Assembly: GCF_000756385.1 (NCBI RefSeq)
Contig: NZ_JNFC01000015.1
Coordinates: 1-64,000 of the forward strand
Origin: Sphingopyxis sp. LC363
GTDB lineage: Bacteria > Pseudomonadota > Alphaproteobacteria > Sphingomonadales > Sphingomonadaceae
Direction of reading: 5' to 3'
Length of the DNA stretch: 64,000 nucleotides
Positions 1 to 8,071 of the stretch are shown piece by piece. The position numbers and the translations under genes were made by a program. Position 1 is the stretch's first letter, and each line of letters starts with the position of its first letter. The notes beneath the pieces are model-generated. The model ran no database searches. It saw nothing but the letters and a program-made list of their open reading frames with translations, and was not told where the DNA came from.

Positions 1-428
1 GGGGAATAGGGAGGGCGGGGCTTCGACAAGCTCAGCCCGAACGGAGAATCTGAGGTCGCTTTCCCCAACTCCGTTCGCCCTGAGCTTGTCGAAGGGCCGT
101 TCTTTTCCTGTTCGAAGCGATAGCTCTCCGCCAACCCCTTGGCATCGTTGCGCACCACACGCGCGCCCATCGCAGCAAAGGTCTCGCGCTCCAGTTCCGC
201 CGCGCACCCCGTCACCACGACCTCGGCCCCCGGCCGCTCGCGCAAGCTCCGGCGCACCGCCTGCCGCGCCTGCCGCACCGCCTCGTCGGTCACCGCGCAG
301 CTGTTGAAGACGATCGTATCGCGCCGACCTGCGGCCTCGACGGCGGCCCGGATGGCCTCGCCCTCGGCGATATTCAGCCGGCAACCGAAATTGACGACCT
401 TCTGGCGGTCGGCGAGAGCTGCGCTCAT
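1..428 (-). CDS. mtaB: tRNA t6A37 methylthiotransferase MtaB, N-terminal part (cut by window edge)
   Basis: This is the N-terminal 142 codons of a MiaB/MtaB-type radical-SAM methylthiotransferase, which converts t6A to ms2t6A at position 37 of tRNA. The UPF0004 domain is visible: NFGCRLN near residue 14 and NSCAVT near residue 42 carry cysteines of the auxiliary Fe-S cluster, and VTGCA near residue 72 carries the third. The radical-SAM domain lies beyond the window. The start ATG at 428 overlaps the dapF stop (ATGA), so the two genes are an operon. Oddly, the last 30 or so codons before the edge are made of two inverted copies of an intergenic repeat read in frame, giving peptides such as GPSTSSGRT and PFGLSLSKP. 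They lie in the linker between the two domains. Confidence 0.88.
   Translation of the reverse strand, partial: MSAALADRQKVVNFGCRLNIAEGEAIRAAVEAAGRRDTIVFNSCAVTDEAVRQARQAVRRSLRERPGAEVVVTGCAAELERETFAAMGARVVRNDAKGLAESYRFEQEKNGPSTSSGRTELGKATSDSPFGLSLSKPRPPYS
21..94. repeat. Inverted pair of REP-like repeats inside mtaB
   Basis: Copy one (21-46) begins CTTCGACAAGCTCAG and copy two (69-94) is its reverse complement ending in CTGAGCTTGTCGAAG, each with an AACGGAG-type flank. The same pair occurs at 6389-6474. Here both copies fall inside the mtaB reading frame and stay open on that frame. Confidence 0.9.
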
Positions 429-1231
429 CCGAACTGCGCCCAGTCGGTCTCGCCCTCGTACACGCGCGTCGCGGCGCCGCTCATCACGATCGGCTCGCCG
501 GGCGCCCAGCGGATGACGAGGTCGCCGCCGGGCAGCGATACCGTCACCGGCGACTGGACGATCCCGGCGCGGACCGCCGCGACCGCGGTCGCGCACGCGC
601 CGGTGCCGCACGCCTGCGTCAGGCCCACGCCGCGTTCCCAGACGCGAAGTTGCAACTGGTTCTCGCCGTCGAGGCTCGCGACATTGACGTTGACGCGCTC
701 GGGGAACAGCGGATCGGTCTCGATCCGTGGTCCCAGCTCGTCGAGCGCGACGGCGTCGGCCTCGGGCACGAAAAAGACGATGTGCGGATTGCCGACATTG
801 ACCGCGGCGCCATGCTCCAGCTCGTCCCACGCGACGGGCATGTCGCGTGTGTCCATCGGCATCGCGAGCGGGATATACTCCCAGTCGAAGACGGGTTCGC
901 CCAATGTGACTTCGGCGCCGCCATCAGCCGGCGTGACGCGCAGCATGCCGCCCAGCGTCTCGATCACCGCGGGTTTGCCGATCAGCGTCGCGACGCAGCG
1001 CGTCGCATTGCCGCACGCCTCGACCTCGCCGCCGTCGGCGTTGAAGATCCGCATCTTCACGTCCGCACTCGCCGACGGTTCGAGCAGGATCAACTGGTCG
1101 CACCCGATGCCGTGACGGCGGTCGGCGATCGCATGCGCACGCGCCGGTGTCATCTCGACGGCATGCTCGCGCGCGTCGATCACGACGAAGTCGTTGCCGA
1201 GGCCGTGCATCTTGGTGAAGCGGTCTGCCAT
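425..1231 (-). CDS. dapF: Diaminopimelate epimerase DapF
   Basis: DapF interconverts LL- and meso-diaminopimelate in lysine and peptidoglycan synthesis in the cytosol. The 268-residue protein has the family start (KMHGLGNDF) and both catalytic cysteines: Cys73 in EACGNATRC and Cys208 in QACGTGAC. ATG at 1231 gives the usual N-terminus; an in-frame ATG at 1240 would add three residues, and neither has a strong ribosome-binding site. It is followed by mtaB with a 4-base overlap. The length and motifs look complete. Confidence 0.95.
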   Translation of the reverse strand: MADRFTKMHGLGNDFVVIDAREHAVEMTPARAHAIADRRHGIGCDQLILLEPSASADVKMRIFNADGGEVEACGNATRCVATLIGKPAVIETLGGMLRVTPADGGAEVTLGEPVFDWEYIPLAMPMDTRDMPVAWDELEHGAAVNVGNPHIVFFVPEADAVALDELGPRIETDPLFPERVNVNVASLDGENQLQLRVWERGVGLTQACGTGACATAVAAVRAGIVQSPVTVSLPGGDLVIRWAPGEPIVMSGAATRVYEGETDWAQFG

Positions 1232-1263
1232 AGGGCGCATTTAGGGGGGCGGGGCAGCGAAGT

Positions 1264-1674
1264 CTAGCGAGGCGTCCGCGGTTTCCTGATCCTCCCCTCC
1301 CTGGAAGGGAGGGGTTGGGGGTGGGTCCCGCCGAGGCACTCGGCGGCCTGCGCGAGCAGATACTCGGCTGCTCCATCTGGATTGGTCATTACATCGGAAT
1401 TCCATAGCCGGATGACCCGCCAGTTCATGCTTTCCAGATAGGCAGTTCACTTGCCGTCATATTCCTGTTGGTCGAGATGCTGGCTACCATCAAGTTCGAT
1501 AGCGAGCTTCGCCTCACGGCACGCCAGATCGACGATGTAGGACCCAACGACAAGCTGTCTGGTGAAGGCTGGCCGGTAACCGGAAAGGATGCGCCAGAGT
1601 TTTCGTTCTGCTGGCGTGGCGTCTCGCCTTAGCTGTCGAGCACGCTCGGTCATTTCGGGCGGTACACGGTGCAT
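1264..1674 (-). pseudogene. DUF559 (Vsr-like endonuclease fold) gene broken by an in-frame stop
   Basis: Read through, the frame encodes a small DUF559 protein: RARQLRRDATPAERKLWRIL, then LVVGSYIVDLACREAKLAIE, then ELDGSQH and a C-terminal part with NWRVIRLWNSDVMTNPDG. These are the hallmarks of the DUF559 family, related to very-short-patch-repair nucleases. A TGA at 1447-1449 interrupts it between EYDGK and TAYLES, where relatives usually carry Arg; a CGA to TGA change would explain it. The frame resumes without shift and ends at a TAG inside a flanking palindromic repeat. Starts at 1674 (MHRV) or 1653 (MTER) are possible. I call it a recent pseudogene; a sequencing error is the alternative. 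Confidence 0.75.
1290..1325. repeat. Palindromic repeat, left of the DUF559 relic
   Basis: A 36-base element containing the hairpin CCCCTCCCT..AGGGAGGGG followed by a TTGGGGGTGGG tail. An inverted copy lies at 1711-1746, so the pair brackets the DUF559 relic. It encodes the tail of the relic frame up to its TAG. Confidence 0.85.
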
Positions 1675-1710
1675 CGCCAAAGGTATAGAGCGGCGAGCTT
1701 TGCTCGCCAA

Positions 1711-1746
1711 CCCACCCCCAACCCCTCCCTTGCAGGGAGGGGAGGA
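1711..1746. repeat. Palindromic repeat, right of the DUF559 relic (inverted copy)
   Basis: Inverted copy of the element at 1290-1325 with one or two differences in the loop (TGCA instead of TGGA). It lies directly after the stop codon of the GGDEF/EAL gene and could fold in its transcript, but no T-run follows, so terminator function is uncertain. A second short hairpin (GGCGAGC..GCTCGCC) abuts it at 1692-1708. Confidence 0.85.
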
Positions 1747-1747
1747 C

Positions 1748-3379
1748 TTATGCGCTCTTTCGCAGCGGCGTTCCCTCGCTGGTGTCCGATCCGACCTCCG
1801 GCACCATCGGCGCACGCAGCAGGCCGCGCTCGGCGAGCAGGCGGTCGGTGTCGGCGGCCGACGCGGCGCGGCCGAAGTGCCAACCTTGCCCCTTCGAACA
1901 ACCAAGTCGGGTCAGTTCGATCGCGGTCGCCTCGTCCTCGACGCCCTCGGCGGTGATCGGCATTGCCAGGCTTTCGCCCAGCCGCACGATCGCGACGACG
2001 ATCGCCTGCGCGTCGGGGCTGCCGCGCATCGCGGCGATGAAGCTGCGGTCGATCTTGATGCGGTCGAACGGCAGCGCGCGCAGGTGCGACAGCGAGCTGT
2101 AACCGGTGCCGAAATCGTCGAGGCTGAGCGACACGCCCTGATTTTTGAGGCTGGTGACGATCGAGCGCACCAGCGGCAGATTTTCGAACAGCGAGCTTTC
2201 GGTGATCTCGACCTCGAGCTGCGCGGCGGGGAAGCCCGTTTCGACGAGCAGCTTGGTCAGCTTCTGGCTGAACCACGGGTCCTTGAGCTGCTGCGGCGAG
2301 ATATTGACGGCGAGCATGATCGACGGGTCCCAGCGTTTCGCGATCTCCATCGCATCGCGGATCACCTTCAGCGACAATTCGCCGATCAGCCCGCTTTCCT
2401 CGGCGACCGGGATGAAGCGTTCGGGCGGGATCATGCCATATTCGGGCGATTCCCAGCGCATCAGCATCTCGAAGCCGAGCAGCCGCCCGCTCGCGATATC
2501 GACCTGCGGTTCGAAATGCGGGACGAACTCGCCGCGCGGCATGCCGTCGCGGATCCCGGTCTCGATCTGGTTACGGACCTGCACTGCCATCTCCATCCCG
2601 GTCTCGAACCAGCAAAAGCGGTTCCGCCCTTCGTCCTTGCAATGATACATCGCGATGTCGGCCTGGCGGACCATCGTTTCCATCGTCATGCTCGCATCAT
2701 TGGCTAGCGCGATGCCGAGCGACGCGCCGATGCGGATCTGCTGCGCGTCGTGCGTGATCATATTGTCGAGCGCCGTCACCAGCTCGGCGGCGAGCGCGTC
2801 GATGTCGGCGCGCGCCGCGGGCTCGAAGGCCAGCATCGCGACGAACTCGTCGCCGCCGAGCCGCGCCTTGGTGGCATTGGGCGGCAGGACGGCCGAGATG
2901 CGCTCGGCCGCGACCTGCAGCACGCGGTCGCCCGCGGCATGGCCGTGGATGTCGTTGACGGTCTTGAAATGGTCGAGGTCGAGCAGGAAAAGCGCGACGT
3001 GGCGTTTCTCGGCGGCGGCGCCCGCGATCATCCGCTGCCCCGCCGCGAGCAGCGCGCGGCGGTTGAGGAAACCCGTCAGCGGATCGGTGTCGGCAAGGTA
3101 GCGCGCGCGCCGTTCGGCCTCGGTGCGCTCGACGATTTCGCGGTTGAGATCCTTGTAGCGGCGCCAGCCGAAAAGGATCAGCGCGATGTTGAGCACCAGC
3201 GCCGTTGCGAGCGCGCGGTCGGGCCCGCCGCCGATGCCGATCAGCGCGCGAACCGCTGCCTGCATCACATTGCTGCCCGTGCCGACGAACAGCAGGATCG
3301 CCGCGACGACGATGCCGCCGGCGATGATGTCGCGTTTGGCGCCCTCGCTGCGGTCGAATGGCTTCGGCGTCGATGTCAT
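1748..3379 (-). CDS. Membrane-anchored GGDEF/EAL cyclic-di-GMP enzyme
   Basis: A 543-residue protein with two N-terminal membrane segments (about residues 18-35 and 57-72), a GGDEF domain (LGGDEF, residues 175-179) and an EAL domain. The signature EAL is EML at 304-306, keeping the metal-binding Glu; downstream AVNISPQQL, EITESS, DDFGTGYSS (421-429) and KIDRSF are intact, so both synthesis and breakdown of c-di-GMP look possible. No RxxD inhibitory site precedes GGDEF. There is no sensory domain beyond the short membrane part, so the signal is unknown. It is transcribed away from ffh. Confidence 0.92.
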   Translation of the reverse strand: MTSTPKPFDRSEGAKRDIIAGGIVVAAILLFVGTGSNVMQAAVRALIGIGGGPDRALATALVLNIALILFGWRRYKDLNREIVERTEAERRARYLADTDPLTGFLNRRALLAAGQRMIAGAAAEKRHVALFLLDLDHFKTVNDIHGHAAGDRVLQVAAERISAVLPPNATKARLGGDEFVAMLAFEPAARADIDALAAELVTALDNMITHDAQQIRIGASLGIALANDASMTMETMVRQADIAMYHCKDEGRNRFCWFETGMEMAVQVRNQIETGIRDGMPRGEFVPHFEPQVDIASGRLLGFEMLMRWESPEYGMIPPERFIPVAEESGLIGELSLKVIRDAMEIAKRWDPSIMLAVNISPQQLKDPWFSQKLTKLLVETGFPAAQLEVEITESSLFENLPLVRSIVTSLKNQGVSLSLDDFGTGYSSLSHLRALPFDRIKIDRSFIAAMRGSPDAQAIVVAIVRLGESLAMPITAEGVEDEATAIELTRLGCSKGQGWHFGRAASAADTDRLLAERGLLRAPMVPEVGSDTSEGTPLRKSA

Positions 3380-3755
3380 ATATATGGTCCCACCCTCGCG
3401 CGCCTTATCGGCGAAAGCGGTGAAATTTGGGTTAAGTGCGGTCCTCCCTGTCGCGCAGCGATGGGGAGGGGGACCGCCGCCGTAGGCGGTGGTGGAGGGG
3501 CGGCGGCGTCACGCCATTGCCCCTCCGTCAGCGGCTGCGCCGCTGCCACCTCCCCATGCCTACGGCACAGGGAGGAGCGTTGCTCTTGCCCTTCCGGCCG
3601 CTTTTGTATAGAGGCCTCCACGTCCACGCGCATATTGCGCACGGATTATCGATGTCCGCGACGGAAAGTCTGTCCACGGATAGCCGCTGGTTGGCGAGGT
3701 TTCGCTCACCGGCGTCTTTTGCGTTGCGGGCCTCGAAACGAAGGATTTGAGGCGC
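3380..3755. other. Intergenic region between divergent GGDEF/EAL gene and ffh
   Basis: It holds a composite palindromic repeat (3442-3576) and then about 180 bases of ffh upstream DNA. A loose promoter-like pair, TTGCCC then TATAGA about 15 bases apart, sits at roughly 3588-3614. I see no gene and no 4.5S RNA core motif. Confidence 0.6.
3442..3576. repeat. Composite palindromic repeat, copy 1 of 4
   Basis: About 135 bases with inverted ends (TCCTCCCTGTCGCG at the left, GGCACAGGGAGGA at the right), an inner inverted pair (GGTGGAGGGGC and GCCCCTCCGTCAGCG) and small internal hairpins. Related copies lie at 12199-12329, 16014-16134 and 41561-41688. Confidence 0.9.
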
Positions 3756-5213
3756 ATGTTCGACAGTCTGAGCAATCGGCTTGGCGATGTTTTCGGAAAG
3801 CTCCGCGGCCGCGGCGCGCTGACCGAGGCCGACGTGCGCGCGGCGATGCGCGAAGTGCGAATCGCGCTGCTCGAGGCCGACGTCGCGCTGCCCGTCGTGC
3901 GTAGCTTCGTCGATCAGGTCACCGAACTCGCGATCGGCCAGAATGTCCTGCGCTCGGTGACCCCGGGACAGCAGGTGGTCAAGATCGTCAGCGATGCGCT
4001 GACCGAAATGCTCGGGTCCGAAACCGCCGAGCTCGATCTGAATGTCGCCCCTCCCGCCGTCATCATGATGGTTGGTCTGCAGGGCTCGGGTAAGACCACC
4101 ACCACCGCGAAGATCGCGAAGCGGCTCAAGGAAAAAGAGCGCAAGAAGGTGCTGATGGCGTCGCTCGACGTCAACCGCCCGGCGGCGCAGGAGCAGTTGG
4201 CGGTTCTCGGCAGCCAGATCGACGTCGCGACGCTTCCGATCGTCGCGGGCCAGCAGCCGGTCGAGATCGCGCAGCGCGCGATGCAGGCCGCGAAGCTTCA
4301 GGGCTATGACGTGCTGATGCTCGACACCGCGGGCCGCCTCCACGTCGACCAGCAGCTGATGGACGAAATGCAGGCGGTGTCGCGCACCGCGAACCCCGCC
4401 GAAACCCTGCTCGTCGTCGACAGCCTGACGGGTCAGGACGCGGTGCAGGTCGCGCAGCGCTTCACCGATCAGGTGCCGCTCACCGGCGTCGTCTTGACCC
4501 GCATGGACGGCGACGCGCGGGGCGGCGCCGCACTGTCGATGCGCGCGGTCACCGGAAAGCCGATCAAGTTCGCGGGCACCGGCGAGAAACTCGACGGGCT
4601 CGAACTCTTCCAGCCGTCGCGCATCGCGGGCCGCATCCTCGGCATGGGCGACGTCGTCAGCCTCGTCGAGCGCGCCGCCGAGACGATCCAGGCCGAAGAG
4701 GCCGAGGCGATGGCGGCGAAGATGGCCAAGGGCCAGTTCGACCTCAACGACCTGCGCACGCAACTCAACCAGATGCGCCGCATGGGCGGCCTTGGCGCGC
4801 TCGCCGGGATGATCCCGGGGATCAAGAAGGCGCAGGCGGCGATGGCCGCGGGCGGCGCCGACGACAAGATGCTCGTCCATTTCGACGCGATCATGGGCTC
4901 GATGACCCCGAAGGAGCGCGCGAAGCCCGAACTGATCAATGCGAAGCGCAAGATCCGCATCGCCAACGGGTCGGGCACGACGGTGCAGCAGGTCAACAAG
5001 GTGCTGAAGATGCACCAGGAAATGGCCAGCGCGATGAAGAAGATCCGCAAGATGGGCGGGCTCAAGGGCCTCGGCGCGCTGTTCGGGCGCGGCGGCGGCA
5101 TTCCGGGCATGCCCGGGCTTGGCGGCGGCGGAATGGGCGGCGGCGGGCTGCCCGGCCTCGGTGGCGGCGGTATGCCCCCCGACCTCGCCAACCTGTTGAA
5201 TAAAAAGAAGTGA
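3756..5213 (+). CDS. ffh: Signal recognition particle protein Ffh
   Basis: Ffh binds 4.5S RNA and signal peptides and delivers ribosomes to FtsY at the membrane. The 485-residue protein has the N domain, a G domain with P-loop GLQGSGKTTTTAK (108-120), DTAGRL and TRMDGDARGG, and a methionine-rich M domain (MRRMGGLGALAGM, MKKIRKMGG). The C-terminus is an unusually Gly/Met/Pro-rich tail after residue 450. ATG 3756 (MFDSLSNRL) is the family start; an in-frame TTG at 3747 is less likely. It leads a cluster with rpsP and rimM. Confidence 0.97.
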   Translation: MFDSLSNRLGDVFGKLRGRGALTEADVRAAMREVRIALLEADVALPVVRSFVDQVTELAIGQNVLRSVTPGQQVVKIVSDALTEMLGSETAELDLNVAPPAVIMMVGLQGSGKTTTTAKIAKRLKEKERKKVLMASLDVNRPAAQEQLAVLGSQIDVATLPIVAGQQPVEIAQRAMQAAKLQGYDVLMLDTAGRLHVDQQLMDEMQAVSRTANPAETLLVVDSLTGQDAVQVAQRFTDQVPLTGVVLTRMDGDARGGAALSMRAVTGKPIKFAGTGEKLDGLELFQPSRIAGRILGMGDVVSLVERAAETIQAEEAEAMAAKMAKGQFDLNDLRTQLNQMRRMGGLGALAGMIPGIKKAQAAMAAGGADDKMLVHFDAIMGSMTPKERAKPELINAKRKIRIANGSGTTVQQVNKVLKMHQEMASAMKKIRKMGGLKGLGALFGRGGGIPGMPGLGGGGMGGGGLPGLGGGGMPPDLANLLNKKK

Positions 5214-5253
5214 TTTAACCGAATTTGAAGTTCAGACGTAGAAGGAATTACTC

Positions 5254-5871
5254 ATGGCTACCTCCATTCGCCTCGCACGCGGCGGTTCGAAAAAGCGTCC
5301 CTATTACAAGATCGTCGTCGCCGATTCGCGCAGCCCGCGCGACGGTCGCTTCATCGAGCGCATCGGCAGCTACAACCCGCTGCTCGCCAAGGACAGCCCG
5401 GAGCGCGTCAAGCTCGACGCCGACCGCGCGAAGCATTGGCTGAGCGTCGGCGCCCAGCCGAGCGACCGCGTCGCCCGCTTCCTCGACGCCGCCGGCATCA
5501 AGGAACGCGCCGCGCGCAACAACCCGAACAAGGCGGTCCCGGGCGAAAAGGCCAAGGAACGCGCCGAGGAAAAGGCCCAGAAGCTGGCTGACGCCGAAGA
5601 AGCCGCGGCCGCCGCCGCCGCTGCTCCGGTACCGGAACCCGAAGCAGCCGAAGAAGCCGCTCCGGCTGCCGAAGAAGCTGCTGCTCCGGAGGCCGCTGAA
5701 TCGGATGCGACCGGTTCGGTGAAGAGCGAGGAAACCGCCGAAGCCGTCGCCGACGCTGTGGCGGAGGAAGTCCCGTCCGACGCGACCGCCGAAGATGCGG
5801 CTGCGATCGCCGAAGAGGTCGCCGAAGGCGGCCCGGTTGCGCCCGAAGCCGAAGAAAAGGCCGAAGGCTAA
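5254..5871 (+). CDS. rpsP: 30S ribosomal protein S16 with long acidic C-terminal extension
   Basis: Residues 1 to about 80 are a standard S16 ([33 protein letters not shown]). S16 proteins are usually 75-90 residues, but this one runs to 205: after a Lys/Arg-rich linker, residues 110-205 are almost only Ala, Glu, Pro and Val. Such tails are familiar in sphingomonads and some other alphaproteobacteria, and their role is unknown. The AAGGAATTACTC spacing before ATG supports the start. It lies 40 bases after ffh and 6 bases before rimM. Confidence 0.96.
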   Translation: MATSIRLARGGSKKRPYYKIVVADSRSPRDGRFIERIGSYNPLLAKDSPERVKLDADRAKHWLSVGAQPSDRVARFLDAAGIKERAARNNPNKAVPGEKAKERAEEKAQKLADAEEAAAAAAAAPVPEPEAAEEAAPAAEEAAAPEAAESDATGSVKSEETAEAVADAVAEEVPSDATAEDAAAIAEEVAEGGPVAPEAEEKAEG

Positions 5872-5877
5872 ACCTTT

Positions 5878-6369
5878 ATGAACGCCGACCGTCCCGTCAC
5901 CCTCGCCGCCATCGCCGGCGCGCATGGGGTGCGGGGCGAGGTGCGTCTCAAACTGTTCGGCGAAGGCGCGGAAGCTCTCCGCGCCTTTTCCGTTTTCGAT
6001 GCGGGGGACCGCAAACTCACCCTTAAATCGGTGCGCCCCGCCAATCAGGGCGCGGTCGCGACCTTCGCCGAGGTCAATGATCGCAGCGCCGCCGAAGCCC
6101 TGCGCGGCGCCGTGCTCACTGTCCCGCGCTCGGCGCTACCTGCCTTGGCCGAGGGCGAATATTATCACCACGACCTGCTCGGCCTGCCGTGCGTGTCGAC
6201 CGACGGCGCGGCGATCGGCCATGTCGCCGCGGTCGAGAATTTCGGCGCCGGCGACATTCTCGAAATCGAAAAGCCCGATCGCAAGCGCTTCATGGTTCCG
6301 ATGACCGCGCAGGCGGTGCCGGCATGGAGCGCCGACGGCGTGACCGTCAACGCGGCGTTCGTCGAGTAA
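5878..6369 (+). CDS. rimM: Ribosome maturation factor RimM
   Basis: RimM assists 30S subunit maturation by binding S19 and the 16S rRNA head. The 163-residue protein has the N-terminal beta-barrel (AGAHGVRGEVRLK) and the C-terminal PRC-type domain (YYHHDLLGLPC, GAGDILEI, FMVPM). In most proteobacteria trmD follows directly; here trmD is 2.9 kb away, after three unrelated genes and a repeat pair. Confidence 0.95.
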   Translation: MNADRPVTLAAIAGAHGVRGEVRLKLFGEGAEALRAFSVFDAGDRKLTLKSVRPANQGAVATFAEVNDRSAAEALRGAVLTVPRSALPALAEGEYYHHDLLGLPCVSTDGAAIGHVAAVENFGAGDILEIEKPDRKRFMVPMTAQAVPAWSADGVTVNAAFVE

Positions 6370-6388
6370 CGGACCTCCCCTCCAAAAT

Positions 6389-6474
6389 CCGTTCGCCCTG
6401 AGCTTGTCGAAGGGCCGATCTTCCTTTCTATGTTCCAAAGAGCGGTGCTTCGACAGGCTCAGCGCGAACGGAGG
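6389..6474. repeat. Inverted pair of REP-like repeats before the serine hydrolase
   Basis: Copy one (6389-6412) ends CTGAGCTTGTCGAAG and copy two (6448-6474) begins CTTCGACAGGCTCAG and ends AACGGAGG. It is the family seen inside mtaB. The final GGAGG (6470-6474) is the ribosome-binding site of the next gene. Confidence 0.9.
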
Positions 6475-6478
6475 TTTT

Positions 6479-7993
6479 ATGCGCGCAAGATTTGCTCTCA
6501 TGCTGGCGGTGCTGACTATTCCGCTCCCCGCCACCGCGCAGCAATCCTCCCCCCAAACCCTCGACCAACTCGCCCCCGAGATCGACGCGTTGTTCGCGAA
6601 ATATCAGGCCGAGCAGCATATCCCCGGCCTCGTCTACGGCGTCGTCAAGGACGGCAGGCTCGCCTATGTGAAGGGCATCGGCGTCCAGTCCCTGACCGAC
6701 AAAAGCCCGGCCACGCCCGACAGCCTGTTCCGCATCGCCTCGATGACCAAGGCGTTCACCGCGCTCGCGATCCTGAAGCTGCGCGACGACGGCAAGCTCC
6801 GCCTCGACGACCTCGCCGAAGACCATATCCCCGAAATGAAAGGCTGGGCCTACCCGACGAAAGACAGCCCGCGCATCCGTATCAGCGACCTGCTCCAGCA
6901 TGTCGCGGGCTTCGTCACCGACGATCCGTGGGGCGACCGGCAGCAGGTGCTGCCGCAGGAAGACTTCACCAGGATGATCGCCGCGGGCGTGCCGTTCAGC
7001 CGCGCGCCGCAGAGCCAGCATGAATATTCGAACTTCGGCTATGCGCTGCTCGGCCGCATCGTCGCCAATGCGTCGGGCATGGCCTATGCCGATTATGTCC
7101 GGCAGGCGATCCTGACCCCGCTCGGCATGACGGCGAGCGGCTTCGACGTCACCAAGGCGCCGAAGGCGCGTTATGCGCTCGGCTATCGCTGGGAAAACGG
7201 CCGCTGGTCGCCCGAGCCCGAAATGGCCGACGGCGCGTTCAATGCGATGGGCGGGCTGCAGGTCAGCGCCAATGATTATGCGAAATGGGTCGCCTTCCTG
7301 CTCTCCGCCTGGCCCGCGCGCGACGATGCAGACGCCGGTCCGGTGAAGCGGTCGACGGTGCGCGAGATAGCGCAGGGGCTTAATTTCGTGTCGGTGACCA
7401 ATCGTATCGGCGCCAGCGGGGCGAGCGCGTGCAAGCAGGCCGCGGCCTATGGCATGGGCTGGCGCGTCGCGCAGGATTGCGACCTCGGGCTCACGCTCGC
7501 GCACGGCGGCGGCTATCCCGGTTACGGCAGCCATGTGATGCTGATGCCCGATCATGGCGTGGGCGTCTTCGCGCTGTCGAACCGCACCTATGCGGGCCCC
7601 TCGGCGCCCGCGTGGGATACGGCGGTCGCGATGGACAGGGCCGGGCTGCTCGAACCGCGGGTTGTCCCGTTGTCACCCGTAGTGGCGGAAGCCTATGCGG
7701 CGGCAAAGGCCGCTTATGCCGCGGGCAATCTCGGCCCGCTGCAAGGCAGGCTCGCGATGAATTTCCTGATGGACCGTTCGGCCGAAAATTGGGCGGCCGA
7801 ACTTGCGGCGCTCAAGGAAGAGGTCGGCGAATGCCCGGCCGACGAGCCGCTCGCGCCGATGGGCGCGATGTCGACCGCCTTCCGGCTCAACTGCGAAAAG
7901 GGCAAGATCGACGGACTGTTGCTACTCGCCCCGACGACGCCGGCGACGGTGCAGGCGCTGCGCTTTCGCGTCGTGCCGCCCGATAAGGAATAA
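6479..7993 (+). CDS. Secreted serine hydrolase of the beta-lactamase / class C PBP family
   Basis: A 504-residue protein with a Sec signal peptide (cleavage likely after PATA, residue 20). It carries the three active-site motifs of the family: SMTK (88-91), YSN (183-185) and HGG (342-344). Such proteins include esterases, D-amino peptidases and penicillin-binding-like enzymes; the substrate cannot be told from sequence, and resistance to beta-lactams should not be assumed. The start at 6479 is set by the signal peptide and by GGAGG four bases upstream, which belongs to a repeat. It is the first of three genes separating rimM from trmD and ends at a strong hairpin. Confidence 0.9.
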   Translation: MRARFALMLAVLTIPLPATAQQSSPQTLDQLAPEIDALFAKYQAEQHIPGLVYGVVKDGRLAYVKGIGVQSLTDKSPATPDSLFRIASMTKAFTALAILKLRDDGKLRLDDLAEDHIPEMKGWAYPTKDSPRIRISDLLQHVAGFVTDDPWGDRQQVLPQEDFTRMIAAGVPFSRAPQSQHEYSNFGYALLGRIVANASGMAYADYVRQAILTPLGMTASGFDVTKAPKARYALGYRWENGRWSPEPEMADGAFNAMGGLQVSANDYAKWVAFLLSAWPARDDADAGPVKRSTVREIAQGLNFVSVTNRIGASGASACKQAAAYGMGWRVAQDCDLGLTLAHGGGYPGYGSHVMLMPDHGVGVFALSNRTYAGPSAPAWDTAVAMDRAGLLEPRVVPLSPVVAEAYAAAKAAYAAGNLGPLQGRLAMNFLMDRSAENWAAELAALKEEVGECPADEPLAPMGAMSTAFRLNCEKGKIDGLLLLAPTTPATVQALRFRVVPPDKE

Positions 7994-7996
7994 TGA

Positions 7997-8038
7997 AAAC
8001 GGGACGGGGTCTTTGCAAGGGACGACCCCGTCCCGTTT
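7997..8038. terminator. Bidirectional hairpin terminator
   Basis: A perfect 15-bp inverted repeat (AAACGGGACGGGGTC and its complement, 12-base loop) begins 4 bases after the serine hydrolase stop. Its AAA/TTT edges suit termination from either side, so it can also end the small gene transcribed toward it on the minus strand. Confidence 0.8.
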
Positions 8039-8071
8039 CGCCCTGGACCTTTTGAGAGGGGAGGCAGGGAG

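Noticed and set aside
1241..1450. Independent small gene downstream of the DUF559 stop
   Set aside because: The frame that continues DUF559 similarity is different; this one is a shadow with repeat-derived residues.
3442..3576. CRISPR-like array from repeated GGGGAGG units
   Set aside because: Units are palindromic modules of one composite element, not regularly spaced direct repeats with unique spacers.
3577..3755. Possible 4.5S RNA gene next to ffh
   Set aside because: The conserved apical core of SRP RNA (GGAAG with matching internal loop) is absent.
3528..5015. Long open frame of 495 codons opposite ffh
   Set aside because: It is a His/Arg/Leu-rich shadow of the ffh codons, a common effect of high GC; no family motif.
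6479..7993. AmpC-type beta-lactamase
   Set aside because: The SMTK/YSN/HGG motifs fit the wider serine hydrolase family; the third motif is HGG rather than KTG and length exceeds AmpC.
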